A DNA stretch of 25,817 nucleotides from JAXMAF01 sp046350555. GTDB lineage: Bacteria > Planctomycetota > Phycisphaerae > Phycisphaerales > SM1A02. Every line of letters begins with the position of its first letter. Within the stretch, counting starts at the first letter, position 1. Of the stretch, positions 17,241-24,844 are shown piece after piece. Below the pieces are notes generated by a model. That model searched no databases, was not told the origin of the DNA, and saw nothing but the letters and a program-made list of their open reading frames with translations. The translations under genes and the position numbers were made by a program. Where the stretch lies: assembly GCA_046350555.1 (NCBI GenBank), contig JAXMAF010000040.1:1-25817 (forward strand). Direction: 5' to 3'.

Positions 17241-19163
17241 TCAGCGGGGAACTATACCACCCTTTGGATCGTCGCCGCGCGGAACCGTGCCGGATCCCGG
17301 CGTCAGGTTGGGCTGATCGGGCTTTGTCGAACCGTCGAGCGGCTCGAGCTGCGATCCATCCGTCTCCTCGCCGGGCGCCATTCCATCCTCGTGCAGGAAG
17401 TCGAAGTCGGGATCGCTGAACTCGGGCCGATCGGCGTCGTCCTGGCCCTTGTCGAGATCGAGGATCGCGGCGAGCAGGCGATCCTGTTCGGTCTTGAAGT
17501 CGACGCGGATGATCTTGGCCTTCCAGAGTTCGTGCAGCACGCCGACCACCTCGCCGTACGAGAGGTCGAGTCCCGGCTTGGGCTGGTCGACGGTCGCCTT
17601 GTGGGCGAGGAAGTGGATGAAGTCGACAAGCTTCGTCGGCGCATCGGCGATCACGCGGTCGTTGCTGTCGGGCGGCCGGTAGAAGACCTCGATCTGCTCG
17701 TCCCCGACGTCGCCCTTGATCATGAGCCGGTTGTCCCAGATCTGGAGGGTGATCGGCGTCTCCAGCAGGACCTCGGTGTCGCTGGCGACGGCGATGCGCG
17801 GCGTGCCGGATTGCGAGATGTAGACGGAAGGAACCTTCGACGGACCGGTCCAGAGCTCGAACTTCTTCCCCTGCGGCATCATGTTCACCGAGGGGTCGCG
17901 GCGCTTGGCGAGCGCGACGAACGCCGCCACGCGGACATCGACGTCGTCGTCCTGCATCAGGTCGCGGAGACCCTTGTCGATGAGCGGATTGATGCCCATC
18001 TCGCCGAGCAGCTCGATGGCGAGCAGCCGGTTCGCGGGGTTGCCCGATCGCGCCATCTCGACCAGCGGACCGGCGACGAGCGCGTCGTTGAGTCCGGCGC
18101 CGGCCCGCAGCGCCGCCATGCGCGGTCGATCCTCCGGATACGCGTAGAGATCCTGGATCATCGGCAGGGCGCGCACGCCGAGCGCCTGCCAGCGCCATGC
18201 GGCGGCGTTGTCGGAGACGGGATTCGCCAGCAGCGCCCGGCGCACCTGAAGCGCAATCTGCTCGGGCGCGTCCAGGGAGAGCGTCGTGTGCCGCATGAGC
18301 TCGATGAACTCGCGGGTGTGGCCCTGGTACGAGCGGGGGATGACGATGTTCACCGCCGAGTCGCTCTCGCCATGCGCGGTCTGATCGAGCTGGCCCGGCT
18401 CGCGCGGGAAGTTGGAGTTGATCGACGCCTGGAGCGTCGCGGCGCGGTTGTGGCTTGGCGTGTAGAGGCGGATCTTCAGCGGCATGTTCCGCGTCACCTT
18501 GCCGCCGTCGAGGATGCGCCCCGACAGCGCCGTGACCGTCCCGGTGGTGCGCCCGCCGCGCGTCGGCTCGACGAACGGATTCACGAAGACCGGTCCGTTG
18601 GCGCTCGCCACGATGGACGGCTGGCGGCTGGTCGTGGTGAGCTGGCCAGGCCGCAGATCGCACGTGTAGAGACGTCCGCCTTCGAGGCTCGTCGTGCTCG
18701 TTCCCGGCGAGGCGTAGACGCGCACGTCGAAGGTCGTTCCCGCCGGCGCGCCGGCCGGAACGACGCCTTCGACGACGACGACGGCGGTGTCGAGGGAATC
18801 AAGCAACTGGTCGGGCGTGAAGCGGTCAAGCGGCGGAAGGCCGACGCCGCGCCGGCCCATCTCCTGGATCATGTACGCGCGAACATCCGCGGGAAGCTGA
18901 CGCGAGCCGGTCCCGTGCAGGCCAACGACGAGGCCGAACCCGCGAACGACCACGTCGCGGTATCCGAGCACCAGGGCCTCGGCCGCCACCGTGCCGCGCA
19001 TGATCGGTGGCACGTCGACATCGATCGACTTCTTCTCCGGCTTGGTGATCTTCACCGGTTCCGGGCGCTTGTCGACCTTCTCGATGTTGTCGCACGCCAG
19101 CAGGCACAGCACCACCGCGCAGGCGGCCAGGATGGGGCGGGCGGGAAACGCGGCGTTCGGCAT
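17241..19163 (-). CDS. FlgI-like (flagellar P-ring domain) lipoprotein with HEAT-like segment
   Basis: This is a 640-residue protein. Residues 1-24 form a lipoprotein signal ending LLAC (lipidated Cys24), which sets the ATG at 19163. Residues about 50-360 resemble FlgI: GYRDVVVRGFGLVVGLHGTG, a QEMGRRGV-type helix, DTAVVVVEGVVPAGAPAGTTFDV, and ALSGRILDGGKVTRNMPLKI. A HEAT-like stretch follows (NRLLAIELLGEMG ... DDDVDVRVAAFVALAKR), then a beta-rich region and an acidic, disordered C-terminus. Classic FlgI is about 350 residues with a Sec signal and forms the P-ring. This larger lipoprotein has no flagellar neighbours, so P-ring function is doubtful. It may form another envelope ring or act as a scaffold (inference). 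It precedes smc by 93 bp on the same strand. Confidence 0.8.
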   Translation of the reverse strand: MPNAAFPARPILAACAVVLCLLACDNIEKVDKRPEPVKITKPEKKSIDVDVPPIMRGTVAAEALVLGYRDVVVRGFGLVVGLHGTGSRQLPADVRAYMIQEMGRRGVGLPPLDRFTPDQLLDSLDTAVVVVEGVVPAGAPAGTTFDVRVYASPGTSTTSLEGGRLYTCDLRPGQLTTTSRQPSIVASANGPVFVNPFVEPTRGGRTTGTVTALSGRILDGGKVTRNMPLKIRLYTPSHNRAATLQASINSNFPREPGQLDQTAHGESDSAVNIVIPRSYQGHTREFIELMRHTTLSLDAPEQIALQVRRALLANPVSDNAAAWRWQALGVRALPMIQDLYAYPEDRPRMAALRAGAGLNDALVAGPLVEMARSGNPANRLLAIELLGEMGINPLIDKGLRDLMQDDDVDVRVAAFVALAKRRDPSVNMMPQGKKFELWTGPSKVPSVYISQSGTPRIAVASDTEVLLETPITLQIWDNRLMIKGDVGDEQIEVFYRPPDSNDRVIADAPTKLVDFIHFLAHKATVDQPKPGLDLSYGEVVGVLHELWKAKIIRVDFKTEQDRLLAAILDLDKGQDDADRPEFSDPDFDFLHEDGMAPGEETDGSQLEPLDGSTKPDQPNLTPGSGTVPRGDDPKGGIVPR

Positions 19164-19283
19164 GTGATGCGGGTCTTGGGGACGACGGGCGGAACGTGCA
19201 GGGTACCGACGTCGATGCCCAAACAAAAGGCCGACGCGGCTCCACCGCGCGGCTGGGCGAAGCCGGGCGAGCGACAATCGCGA

Positions 19284-19303
19284 CGGCCCGGTTTGCCGGG
19301 CCG
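19284..19303 (-). terminator. Strong GC hairpin downstream of tRNA-Val, probable terminator or processing signal
   Basis: CGGCCCGG TTTG CCGGGCCG forms a perfect 8-bp stem with a 4-nt loop. It begins 6 bp beyond the 3' end of the minus-strand tRNA. No U-run follows, so it may stall RNA polymerase or guide 3' processing rather than act as a classic intrinsic terminator. It also separates the tRNA from the FlgI-like gene. Confidence 0.5.
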
Positions 19304-19309
19304 CCGCAA

Positions 19310-19382
19310 TGGGCGCTGCTGGATTCGAACCAGCGACATCCGCTGTGTAAGAGCGGCGCTCTCGCCGCTGAGCTAAGCGCCC
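19310..19382 (-). tRNA. tRNA-Val (anticodon UAC)
   Basis: The minus strand folds as a complete 73-nt cloverleaf. It has acceptor GGGCGCT/AGCGCCC with discriminator A, D-stem GCTC/GAGC, anticodon stem CCGCT/AGCGG with loop CTTACAC, variable loop ATGTC, and T-stem GCTGG/CCAGC with loop TTCGAAT. The anticodon TAC (19347-19349) reads valine codons GUA and wobble partners. CCA is not encoded, so it must be added after transcription. It stands alone, upstream of the FlgI-like gene and near repeat copy B. Confidence 0.97.
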
Positions 19383-19438
19383 GCCGATCCGCGCGTCTCG
19401 GGACGCCTCGACGCCCGAACGAGCGGCCGATCGTACGC

Positions 19439-19536
19439 GCGTCCCAGTTGATTCTCGCGCCCCACCCTTACCCGATTCCATTCCGCCGTGAGACGCCGCG
19501 CGGGGCACAAGGGGTCGAACGCACGGAGGTCGACTG
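19439..19536 (+). repeat. Interspersed repeat, copy B (about 98 bp)
   Basis: This is the second copy of the element at 12085-12174, in the same orientation. The 20-nt block ATTCCGCCGTGAGACGCCGC is identical at 19480-19499. The GCGTCCCAGTTGATTCTC start, GGGGTCGAACGC and GGAGGTC blocks are also shared. It fills most of the 252-bp gap (19383-19634) between tRNA-Val and hrpA; I see no gene or other signal in that gap. No transposase or terminal inverted repeats flank it. Confidence 0.75.
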
Positions 19537-19634
19537 AGAGCCGCATGGGCCAACGCCGGGCGGCTCGCTGCCGGGGCGGCCAGGCGGCGAACGCCTCACG
19601 AAGTGACGGCGGAAGCTCACTACCATCAGGATCG

Positions 19635-21618
19635 GTGTCGAATCGCCTCGTCGAACTTGCTCGCGCCATCGACGCGTGCCTCGCGTCGGATCGTCCGCGG
19701 TTGCGCGGGCGGCTGCGGTCGATCGCCGCGGGCGGAGAGGATGTCGCGGGTGATGCGTCGCTCGATCGGCTCGCTTCGGAGGTCGCGGCGTCCGCCGAGC
19801 GGCGCCGGCGGCGCACCGCGGAGCGGCCGACACCGACGTTTCCGGACGAACTGCCCGTGGCCCAACGACGCGAGGAGATCGCCGCGGCGATCCGCGAGCA
19901 TCAGGTCGTGGTCGTCTGCGGCGAGACGGGATCGGGCAAGACGACCCAACTGCCCAAGATCTGCCTCGCGCTCGGGCGCGGCGTGGACGGGATGATCGGC
20001 CACACGCAGCCGCGGCGCGTGGCGGCGAGGAGCGTGGCGGCGAGGATCGCCCGGGAACTTGGGGTGCGCCTGCCCGGGTCGGCGCGCCGCGAGACGCCTG
20101 CGCCCGTGGGCGATCGCGACGAGAGGCCTGATCGATCCGCGCGCGTCGCGCGACGCCACGCGGGCCATCGTCGGCTGCGCCGTCCGGTTCGACGACCGCA
20201 CCGGCCCCGACACCGCGATCAAGCTGATGACCGACGGCATCCTGCTCGCCGAGACGCAGCGCGACCGCCTGCTGCGGCAGTACGACACGATCATCGTCGA
20301 CGAGGCGCACGAGCGGTCGCTCAACATCGACTTCCTGCTGGGCTACCTGCGGCAGCTCCTTCCGCGGCGCCCCGACCTGAAGGTGGTGATCACCTCCGCG
20401 ACGATCGATCCCCGCCGGTTCAGCGACCATTTCGGCGAGGCGCCGATCATCGAGGTCTCCGGCCGCATGTATCCGGTCGAGGTGCGTTGGCGCCCCGTCG
20501 AGGCGCGCGACGGCGAGGACGAGGATCGCGCGCTGGCCCGGGCGACGCTGGACGCCGTCGAGGAGGCGATGGAGCTCGATCGCGAGCGCTCGCTGCCGCC
20601 CGGCGACGTGCTCGTCTTCCAGTCGGGCGAGCGCGAGATCGCCGAGACGTCGGAGGCGCTGCGCGGGCGCGTGGGCCCGGATGTCGAGATCCTCCCTCTC
20701 TTCGCGCGGCTCTCGAGCGAGGATCAGGATCGCGTCTTCCAGTCGCCAGCGTCGCGGGCGGGTCGGCGGCGCATCGTCCTCGCGACGAACATCGCCGAGA
20801 CGTCGCTGACCGTCCCGGGCATCCGCTACGTGGTCGATCCGGGCTTCGCGCGCATCAGCCGCTTCGGCACGCGCACGAAGGTCCAGCGGCTGCCCATCGA
20901 GCCGATCTCGCAGGCCAGCGCCGACCAGCGCAAGGGCCGCTGCGGACGAACCGAGTCGGGCGTCTGCCTGCGGCTCTACTCCGAGGCGGACCATGCGGCG
21001 CGGCCGCGCTACACGGATCCGGAGATCCTGCGCACCAACCTCGCGGCGGTGATTCTCCAGATGAAGACGCTGCGCCTCGGGGCGATCGAGCAGTTCCCGT
21101 TCATCGACCCGCCGAGCGCGCGGGCGATCGCCTCGGGCGAGGAGACGCTTCGCGAGCTCGGCGCCCTCGATGCCGATGGATCGCTCACCGCGCTCGGTTC
21201 GGAGCTGGCGAGCTATCCGATCGACCCGCGTCTCGCGCGCATGCTCATCGAAGCCCGGAGCGAGGGATGCCTCGCCGAGATGCTCGTCGTGGCGGCGGCG
21301 CTCGCGGTGCAGGATCCGCGCGTGAGGCCCTCCGACCGCAGCGGCGATGCCGATTTGGCGCACCTGCGCTTCCGCGACGAGCAGTCCGACTTCGTCGGTC
21401 TCGTCAAGCTGTGGGACGCATGGCGCATGAAGAACGACGAGGTCCAGCGCGGCGAGATCAGCGGCAACGCCCTCCGACGCTGGGCGCGCGACAGCTTCCT
21501 CAGCTACGTGCGGCTGCGCGAATGGCAGGACGTCCACCGGCAGCTCGTCCGCGTGATGTCGAAGGCCGCGACCTCGGCGCCCCGCGCGGGTCGTCGACAG
21601 TGGCGCCGGCGGACGTGA
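19635..21618 (+). CDS. hrpA: HrpA-type DEAH-box ATP-dependent RNA helicase, one frame change and truncated C-terminus
   Basis: Reading starts at the GTG 19635 (AGGA 3-4 nt upstream). The frame carries Walker A GETGSGKTTQLPK and IGHTQPRRVAARSVA, and runs to about 20075. From about 20165 another frame continues: VGCAVRFDDRTGPDTAIKLMTDGILLAE, IIVDEAHERSLNIDF (DEAH box), VITSATIDPRRF, NIAETSLTVPGIRYVVD, and QRKGRCGR (motif VI). The HA2 winged-helix region with RLREWQDVHRQL follows. The roughly 30 codons between the two frames align poorly, so the shift lies somewhere in 20075-20165. HrpA of E. coli has 1300 residues; this copy stops at the point equivalent to about residue 590. It lacks the OB-fold and DUF3418 regions. 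It ends 66 bp before the convergent phosphatase gene. Confidence 0.85.
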
Positions 21619-21684
21619 CGGGATCGCCGCGCCGGAAGCGGGCGCACGTCGCGTGCTCCGGGCGAGTGGCCGCCGCATGGCGCG

Positions 21685-22429
21685 CTACGCCGGCGCGGCG
21701 ACGCCGCCGCGGATGATCGTGGCGTCGCGGACCGCCTGCCATGTGCGCGGCCGCGCAGCGTGGACGACGCCATGATCAACGTGTCCGGTTCGATGGCATA
21801 CGCGCAGGCCAGCCACCGTACGTGCATCCGCTGTCGACGTTCACGACGTACGGCCGGCCGTCGGGATGGCGCAGGACCATCGGCTCCGGCACCGGCTTGT
21901 GGCCGACGATGATCAGCCCGTCCCGCCCGTCGTATCGCTCCCACCAGTGCGGCTGCCCCTCCGGCGCCTTGATGTGGATCTTCACGTCCTCCGGCGTCTC
22001 CGCGAGGCCGAGGGTCGGGTCGATCCCGGCGTGCATCACGGTCCAGCGTCCATCGCGATCGCGAAGCTGTGCATTCTCGCTCGCCTCGACCATGAGCCGC
22101 ATGGCCAGTCGCAGCATTCCATGCTTCGCAAGCTGGTGCCAGCATTGGCGCTCGGTCTTGGCGAGGTTCGCCGGGCTCACGCCCGACTGGACCTGCACGA
22201 GCGCCGCGAGCAGGCGCAGGTCGTGGTTGCCGCAGACCGTGACGAGTTCCTGCCCTGCGTCGCGTCGGTCGAGGATCTCGCGGACGACCTCCTCCGGGGC
22301 CGGACCCTTGGTGAGCAGATCGCCGACGAAGACGATGCGTGCGCCGCGATGGGCGCGATCGACCGCGGCCAGCAGGCCGCGCAGCTCGACGCCGCATCCA
22401 TGGACGTCGCCCACCGCTATCGTGACCAT
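21685..22429 (-). CDS. ApaH/PrpA-like metallophosphoesterase, frameshifted near its 3' end
   Basis: The ATG at 22429 opens with VTIAVGDVHGC. The calcineurin-like metal motifs are all present: GDVHGC (residues 7-12), FVGDLLTKGP, VCGNHDLRLLA, MHAGIDPTLG, IVGHKP. NVDSGCTYGGW resembles the DTGCCWGG of ApaH. GDLLTKGP is closer to the GDLVARGP of ApaH than to GDxxDRG of PPP phosphatases. It is therefore probably a diadenosine-tetraphosphate hydrolase or PrpA-like phosphatase. In the initial frame a stop appears at 21776. The expected tail continues in other frames (LACAYAIEPDTLIMASSTLRGR, then WQAVRDATIIRGGVAAPA) to a TAG at 21685, so two single-base shifts near 21810 and 21750 are inferred. It is convergent with hrpA and divergent from mutL. 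Confidence 0.8.
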
Positions 22430-22441
22430 GAGGACCTCATG
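22427..22441. promoter_or_regulatory. Palindromic shared start region of the phosphatase and mutL
   Basis: CATGAGGACCTCATG is a perfect 7+1+7 palindrome. The minus-strand arm supplies the phosphatase ATG (22429-22427) and the plus-strand arm supplies a mutL ATG (22439-22441). Each strand also reads GAGG 4-5 nt before its own ATG, so both genes appear to share one symmetric ribosome-binding and start module. No room remains for promoters between the genes. Confidence 0.5.
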
Positions 22442-24406
22442 TCGCGTTCATACGATATGACCGCGACGACCGCGCCCGCGCCGATGCCGATCCGTCTCCT
22501 TCCGCCGCTGCTCGTCAACCAGATCGCCGCGGGCGAGGTGATCGAGCGTCCGGCGAACGTGGTCAAGGAGCTCCTCGAGAACGCCCTCGACGCCGGCGCG
22601 ACGAGGATCGCCATCGAGACCGAGTCGGGAGGTCGCGAGCGGATCGAGATCTCCGACGACGGCCGCGGGATCCCCGCGGCGGAGCTGCCGCTGGCGGTCG
22701 CCGCGCACGCCACGAGCAAGATCGCGATCCCCGAGGATCTCGCGTCGATCGAGACGCTCGGATTCCGCGGCGAGGCGCTCGCGTCGATCGCGTCGGTGAG
22801 CCGGTTGCGCATCGTCTCCCGCACCGCCGATGCCGAGGATGCGGCGTCGATCGAGGTCGAGGGCAACCGCGTCTCGCCGGTGCGCCCCGCGTCCGGGCCG
22901 TGCGGAACGACGATCTCGGTCCGGAACCTCTTCTTCAACACCCCTGCGCGGCGCAAGTTCCTCAAGAGCGACGCCGCGGAGGCCGGCCGGATCGGCGAGA
23001 TGGTGGCGACGATCGCCATGGCCCATCCAACGGTCGCCTTTCGCCTGCGGCAGGACGGGCGGACCACACTCGACCTTCCCGGCGCCGCGACGCCGCGCGA
23101 GCGGGTCGTCGCGGTGCTTGGCAAGGACGCCGCCGCGGAGCTGATCGAGGCCGGCGCGGAGACGACGCCACAGCGCGCGCCGGCGGTCGACGCGGCGCAC
23201 GGGCGCGCCGGCGGCGACCATCCGCGTGGCGAAGTGGCCACGGCGCATCCAGATGCATGGCTCCGCGTCTGGGGCGTGGTTGGAACTCCGGCGATGGCGC
23301 GACCGACCGGACGGCACCTTCGGCTCTTCCTGAACGGGCGCGCAATCGTTGATCGTTCGGTCGCGCACGCCGTGCGCGAGGCGTACCGCGGCCTCATCGA
23401 TCCGGCGCGCCATCCAACGGCGGCGCTCTTCCTGACGGTCGATCCCTCCGAGGTCGACGTGAACGTGCATCCGGCGAAGTCGGAGGTGCGCTTCCGCAAC
23501 GCCTCGGCCGTCTTCTCGATGGTGCACTCGACGGTGAAACGGGCGCTCCACGCCGCGGATCTCGTGCCGGCGCTCGAACTTCGCGGCGGCGAGGCGGCCG
23601 ACGCAGGCGGGATGTCGGTCGCCGGTCCGCTGCGCGGCGTCGCGGCCGGTGCGGGGGGCGCGAGTGGTTCAACCGTCGGCTTCTCGATCGCGGAGGCCCG
23701 AGCGGCGCTCGCGCGCGAGATCGAATGGTCCGAGCCGCCTGCCACGGGCGATCCGGTTCCCGCGGCGCACATGGCGGACGGGCGACCGCCGGCGCCCGTC
23801 GACGCCGAGGCGCTCCTTCCGGCGGCGCCGCAGCGTGTGCGCGTCCTCCAGATTCACGAGAAGTACCTGGTCGTCGAGGACGTGGACGGCATGCTCGTGA
23901 TCGACCAGCATGCGCTCCACGAGCGCGTCATGTTCGAGAAGCTGCGGGCGCGCTTCGTCGGTGGTTCGCTCGAGTCCCAGCGGCTTCTCCTGCCCGCCGA
24001 CGTTCCCGCCGACGCCGCCCGGCTCGAGGCGCTCGATCGGCTGCGGCCGCTGCTCCTGCGCCTGGGCATCGACGCCGAGGCGAGTGGACCGGCGACGATC
24101 GCGGTGCATGCCTTCCCCAGCGCGCTCCTGGGTCGCCGCGTGGAGCCCGGCTCATTCCTTGCCGACCTGCTCGATCGCGCCGTCGGCGAGGGGCTGCCGC
24201 CGAGCGGGGAGGCGGCCCTCGTCGAGGTCCTGGCGATGATGGCGTGCAAGGCCGCGATCAAGGCGGGCGACCGCCTGCGACCGGAGGAACTCGACGAGCT
24301 CCTGCGGCTGCGCGAGCAGGTCGAGCGCAGCACCGCGTGCCCCCATGGTCGGCCAACGAGCCTGCGCGTCTCGCTTCAGGATCTCAACCGGCAATTCGGA
24401 CGGTGA
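22439..24406 (+). CDS. mutL: DNA mismatch repair protein MutL (endonuclease type)
   Basis: This is a 655-residue protein from the ATG at 22439; ATGs at 22457 and 22484 are alternatives. The N-terminal GHKL ATPase has NQIAAGEVIERPANVVKELL, ENALDAGA (Mg-binding Asn), DDGRGI, GFRGEALASIASVSRL, and NVHPAKSEVRF. An Ala/Gly-rich linker spans about residues 380-455. The C-terminal dimerisation domain carries DQHALHERVMFE (about 488-499), which fits the DQHA(X)2E(X)4E endonuclease motif. It also has ACKAAIKAG and CPHGRPT, the other metal-site motifs. It is therefore the nicking type, used in MutH-independent mismatch repair, unlike E. coli MutL. MutS is not in the window. It is divergent from the phosphatase, with only 9 bp between start codons if 22439 is used. 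Confidence 0.95.
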   Translation: MSRSYDMTATTAPAPMPIRLLPPLLVNQIAAGEVIERPANVVKELLENALDAGATRIAIETESGGRERIEISDDGRGIPAAELPLAVAAHATSKIAIPEDLASIETLGFRGEALASIASVSRLRIVSRTADAEDAASIEVEGNRVSPVRPASGPCGTTISVRNLFFNTPARRKFLKSDAAEAGRIGEMVATIAMAHPTVAFRLRQDGRTTLDLPGAATPRERVVAVLGKDAAAELIEAGAETTPQRAPAVDAAHGRAGGDHPRGEVATAHPDAWLRVWGVVGTPAMARPTGRHLRLFLNGRAIVDRSVAHAVREAYRGLIDPARHPTAALFLTVDPSEVDVNVHPAKSEVRFRNASAVFSMVHSTVKRALHAADLVPALELRGGEAADAGGMSVAGPLRGVAAGAGGASGSTVGFSIAEARAALAREIEWSEPPATGDPVPAAHMADGRPPAPVDAEALLPAAPQRVRVLQIHEKYLVVEDVDGMLVIDQHALHERVMFEKLRARFVGGSLESQRLLLPADVPADAARLEALDRLRPLLLRLGIDAEASGPATIAVHAFPSALLGRRVEPGSFLADLLDRAVGEGLPPSGEAALVEVLAMMACKAAIKAGDRLRPEELDELLRLREQVERSTACPHGRPTSLRVSLQDLNRQFGR

Positions 24407-24430
24407 GCGCGCCACGGCGCTGCACATCGA

Positions 24431-24844
24431 TCACGTGCGGTTGAGCACTTCGGCGAGCCTGCCCCAGTCGGACGCCGCGGCCCAGATGAAGCAGCCGAAG
24501 CGATCGCCCGTGCGGACGGCCTCGATCGCCTGGAGGTTGATGCCTGCCGCGGCGATCTGGTCGAGTCGTTCGACCAGCGCGCCGCCGCCGTCGCCGCCCT
24601 CGAGGAAGAAGGTCGTTCCCTCGATCGCCTTGAGCTCCGCCGATTCGATGAAGTTGCGGAACTGGTCGGCGCGCTCCGGAACGCAGAAGAACCGCGCGTG
24701 GGCGCCGCCGCCACCGCCGCCATAGCCCCAGAGGCCGATCAGGTTGATGTCCGCCTCGCGAAAACGCGCCGCGAGGCGGGCCAGCTCGCCGGGGCGGTCG
24801 GGAAGGTCCAGCGAGAAGTCAGGAAGCATGCTCCATGAGGCCAT
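24431..24844 (-). CDS. Tandem ACT-domain protein
   Basis: This is a 137-residue protein from the ATG at 24844. A second ATG at 24829, just before LPDFSLDLPDRPGELARL, is an equally good start and gives 132 residues. Two ACT-like units are visible. The first is residues about 7-75 (DRPGELARLAARFREADINLIGLWGYG with a Gly-rich turn, then ARFFCVPE). The second begins about 85 (FFLEGGDGGGALVERLDQIAAAGINLQAIEAV ... FGCFIW). ACT domains bind amino acids and control metabolic enzymes; no catalytic domain is attached here. The ligand is unknown. It is convergent with mutL (24 bp between stops). Its start codon overlaps the waaA start on the other strand. Confidence 0.8.
   Translation of the reverse strand: MASWSMLPDFSLDLPDRPGELARLAARFREADINLIGLWGYGGGGGGAHARFFCVPERADQFRNFIESAELKAIEGTTFFLEGGDGGGALVERLDQIAAAGINLQAIEAVRTGDRFGCFIWAAASDWGRLAEVLNRT

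Noticed and set aside
13366..18663. Very long open frame on the minus strand (over 1700 codons) across smc and the FlgI-like gene
   Set aside because: It is an alternative frame of two well-supported genes. Its translation is Arg/Ala/Pro/Gly-rich low complexity, as expected from GC-rich coding DNA, and it spans the smc start and intergenic region.
19468..21678. Minus-strand open frame of over 700 codons opposite hrpA
   Set aside because: hrpA motifs are on the plus strand. The antisense translation has no domain and runs through repeat copy B.
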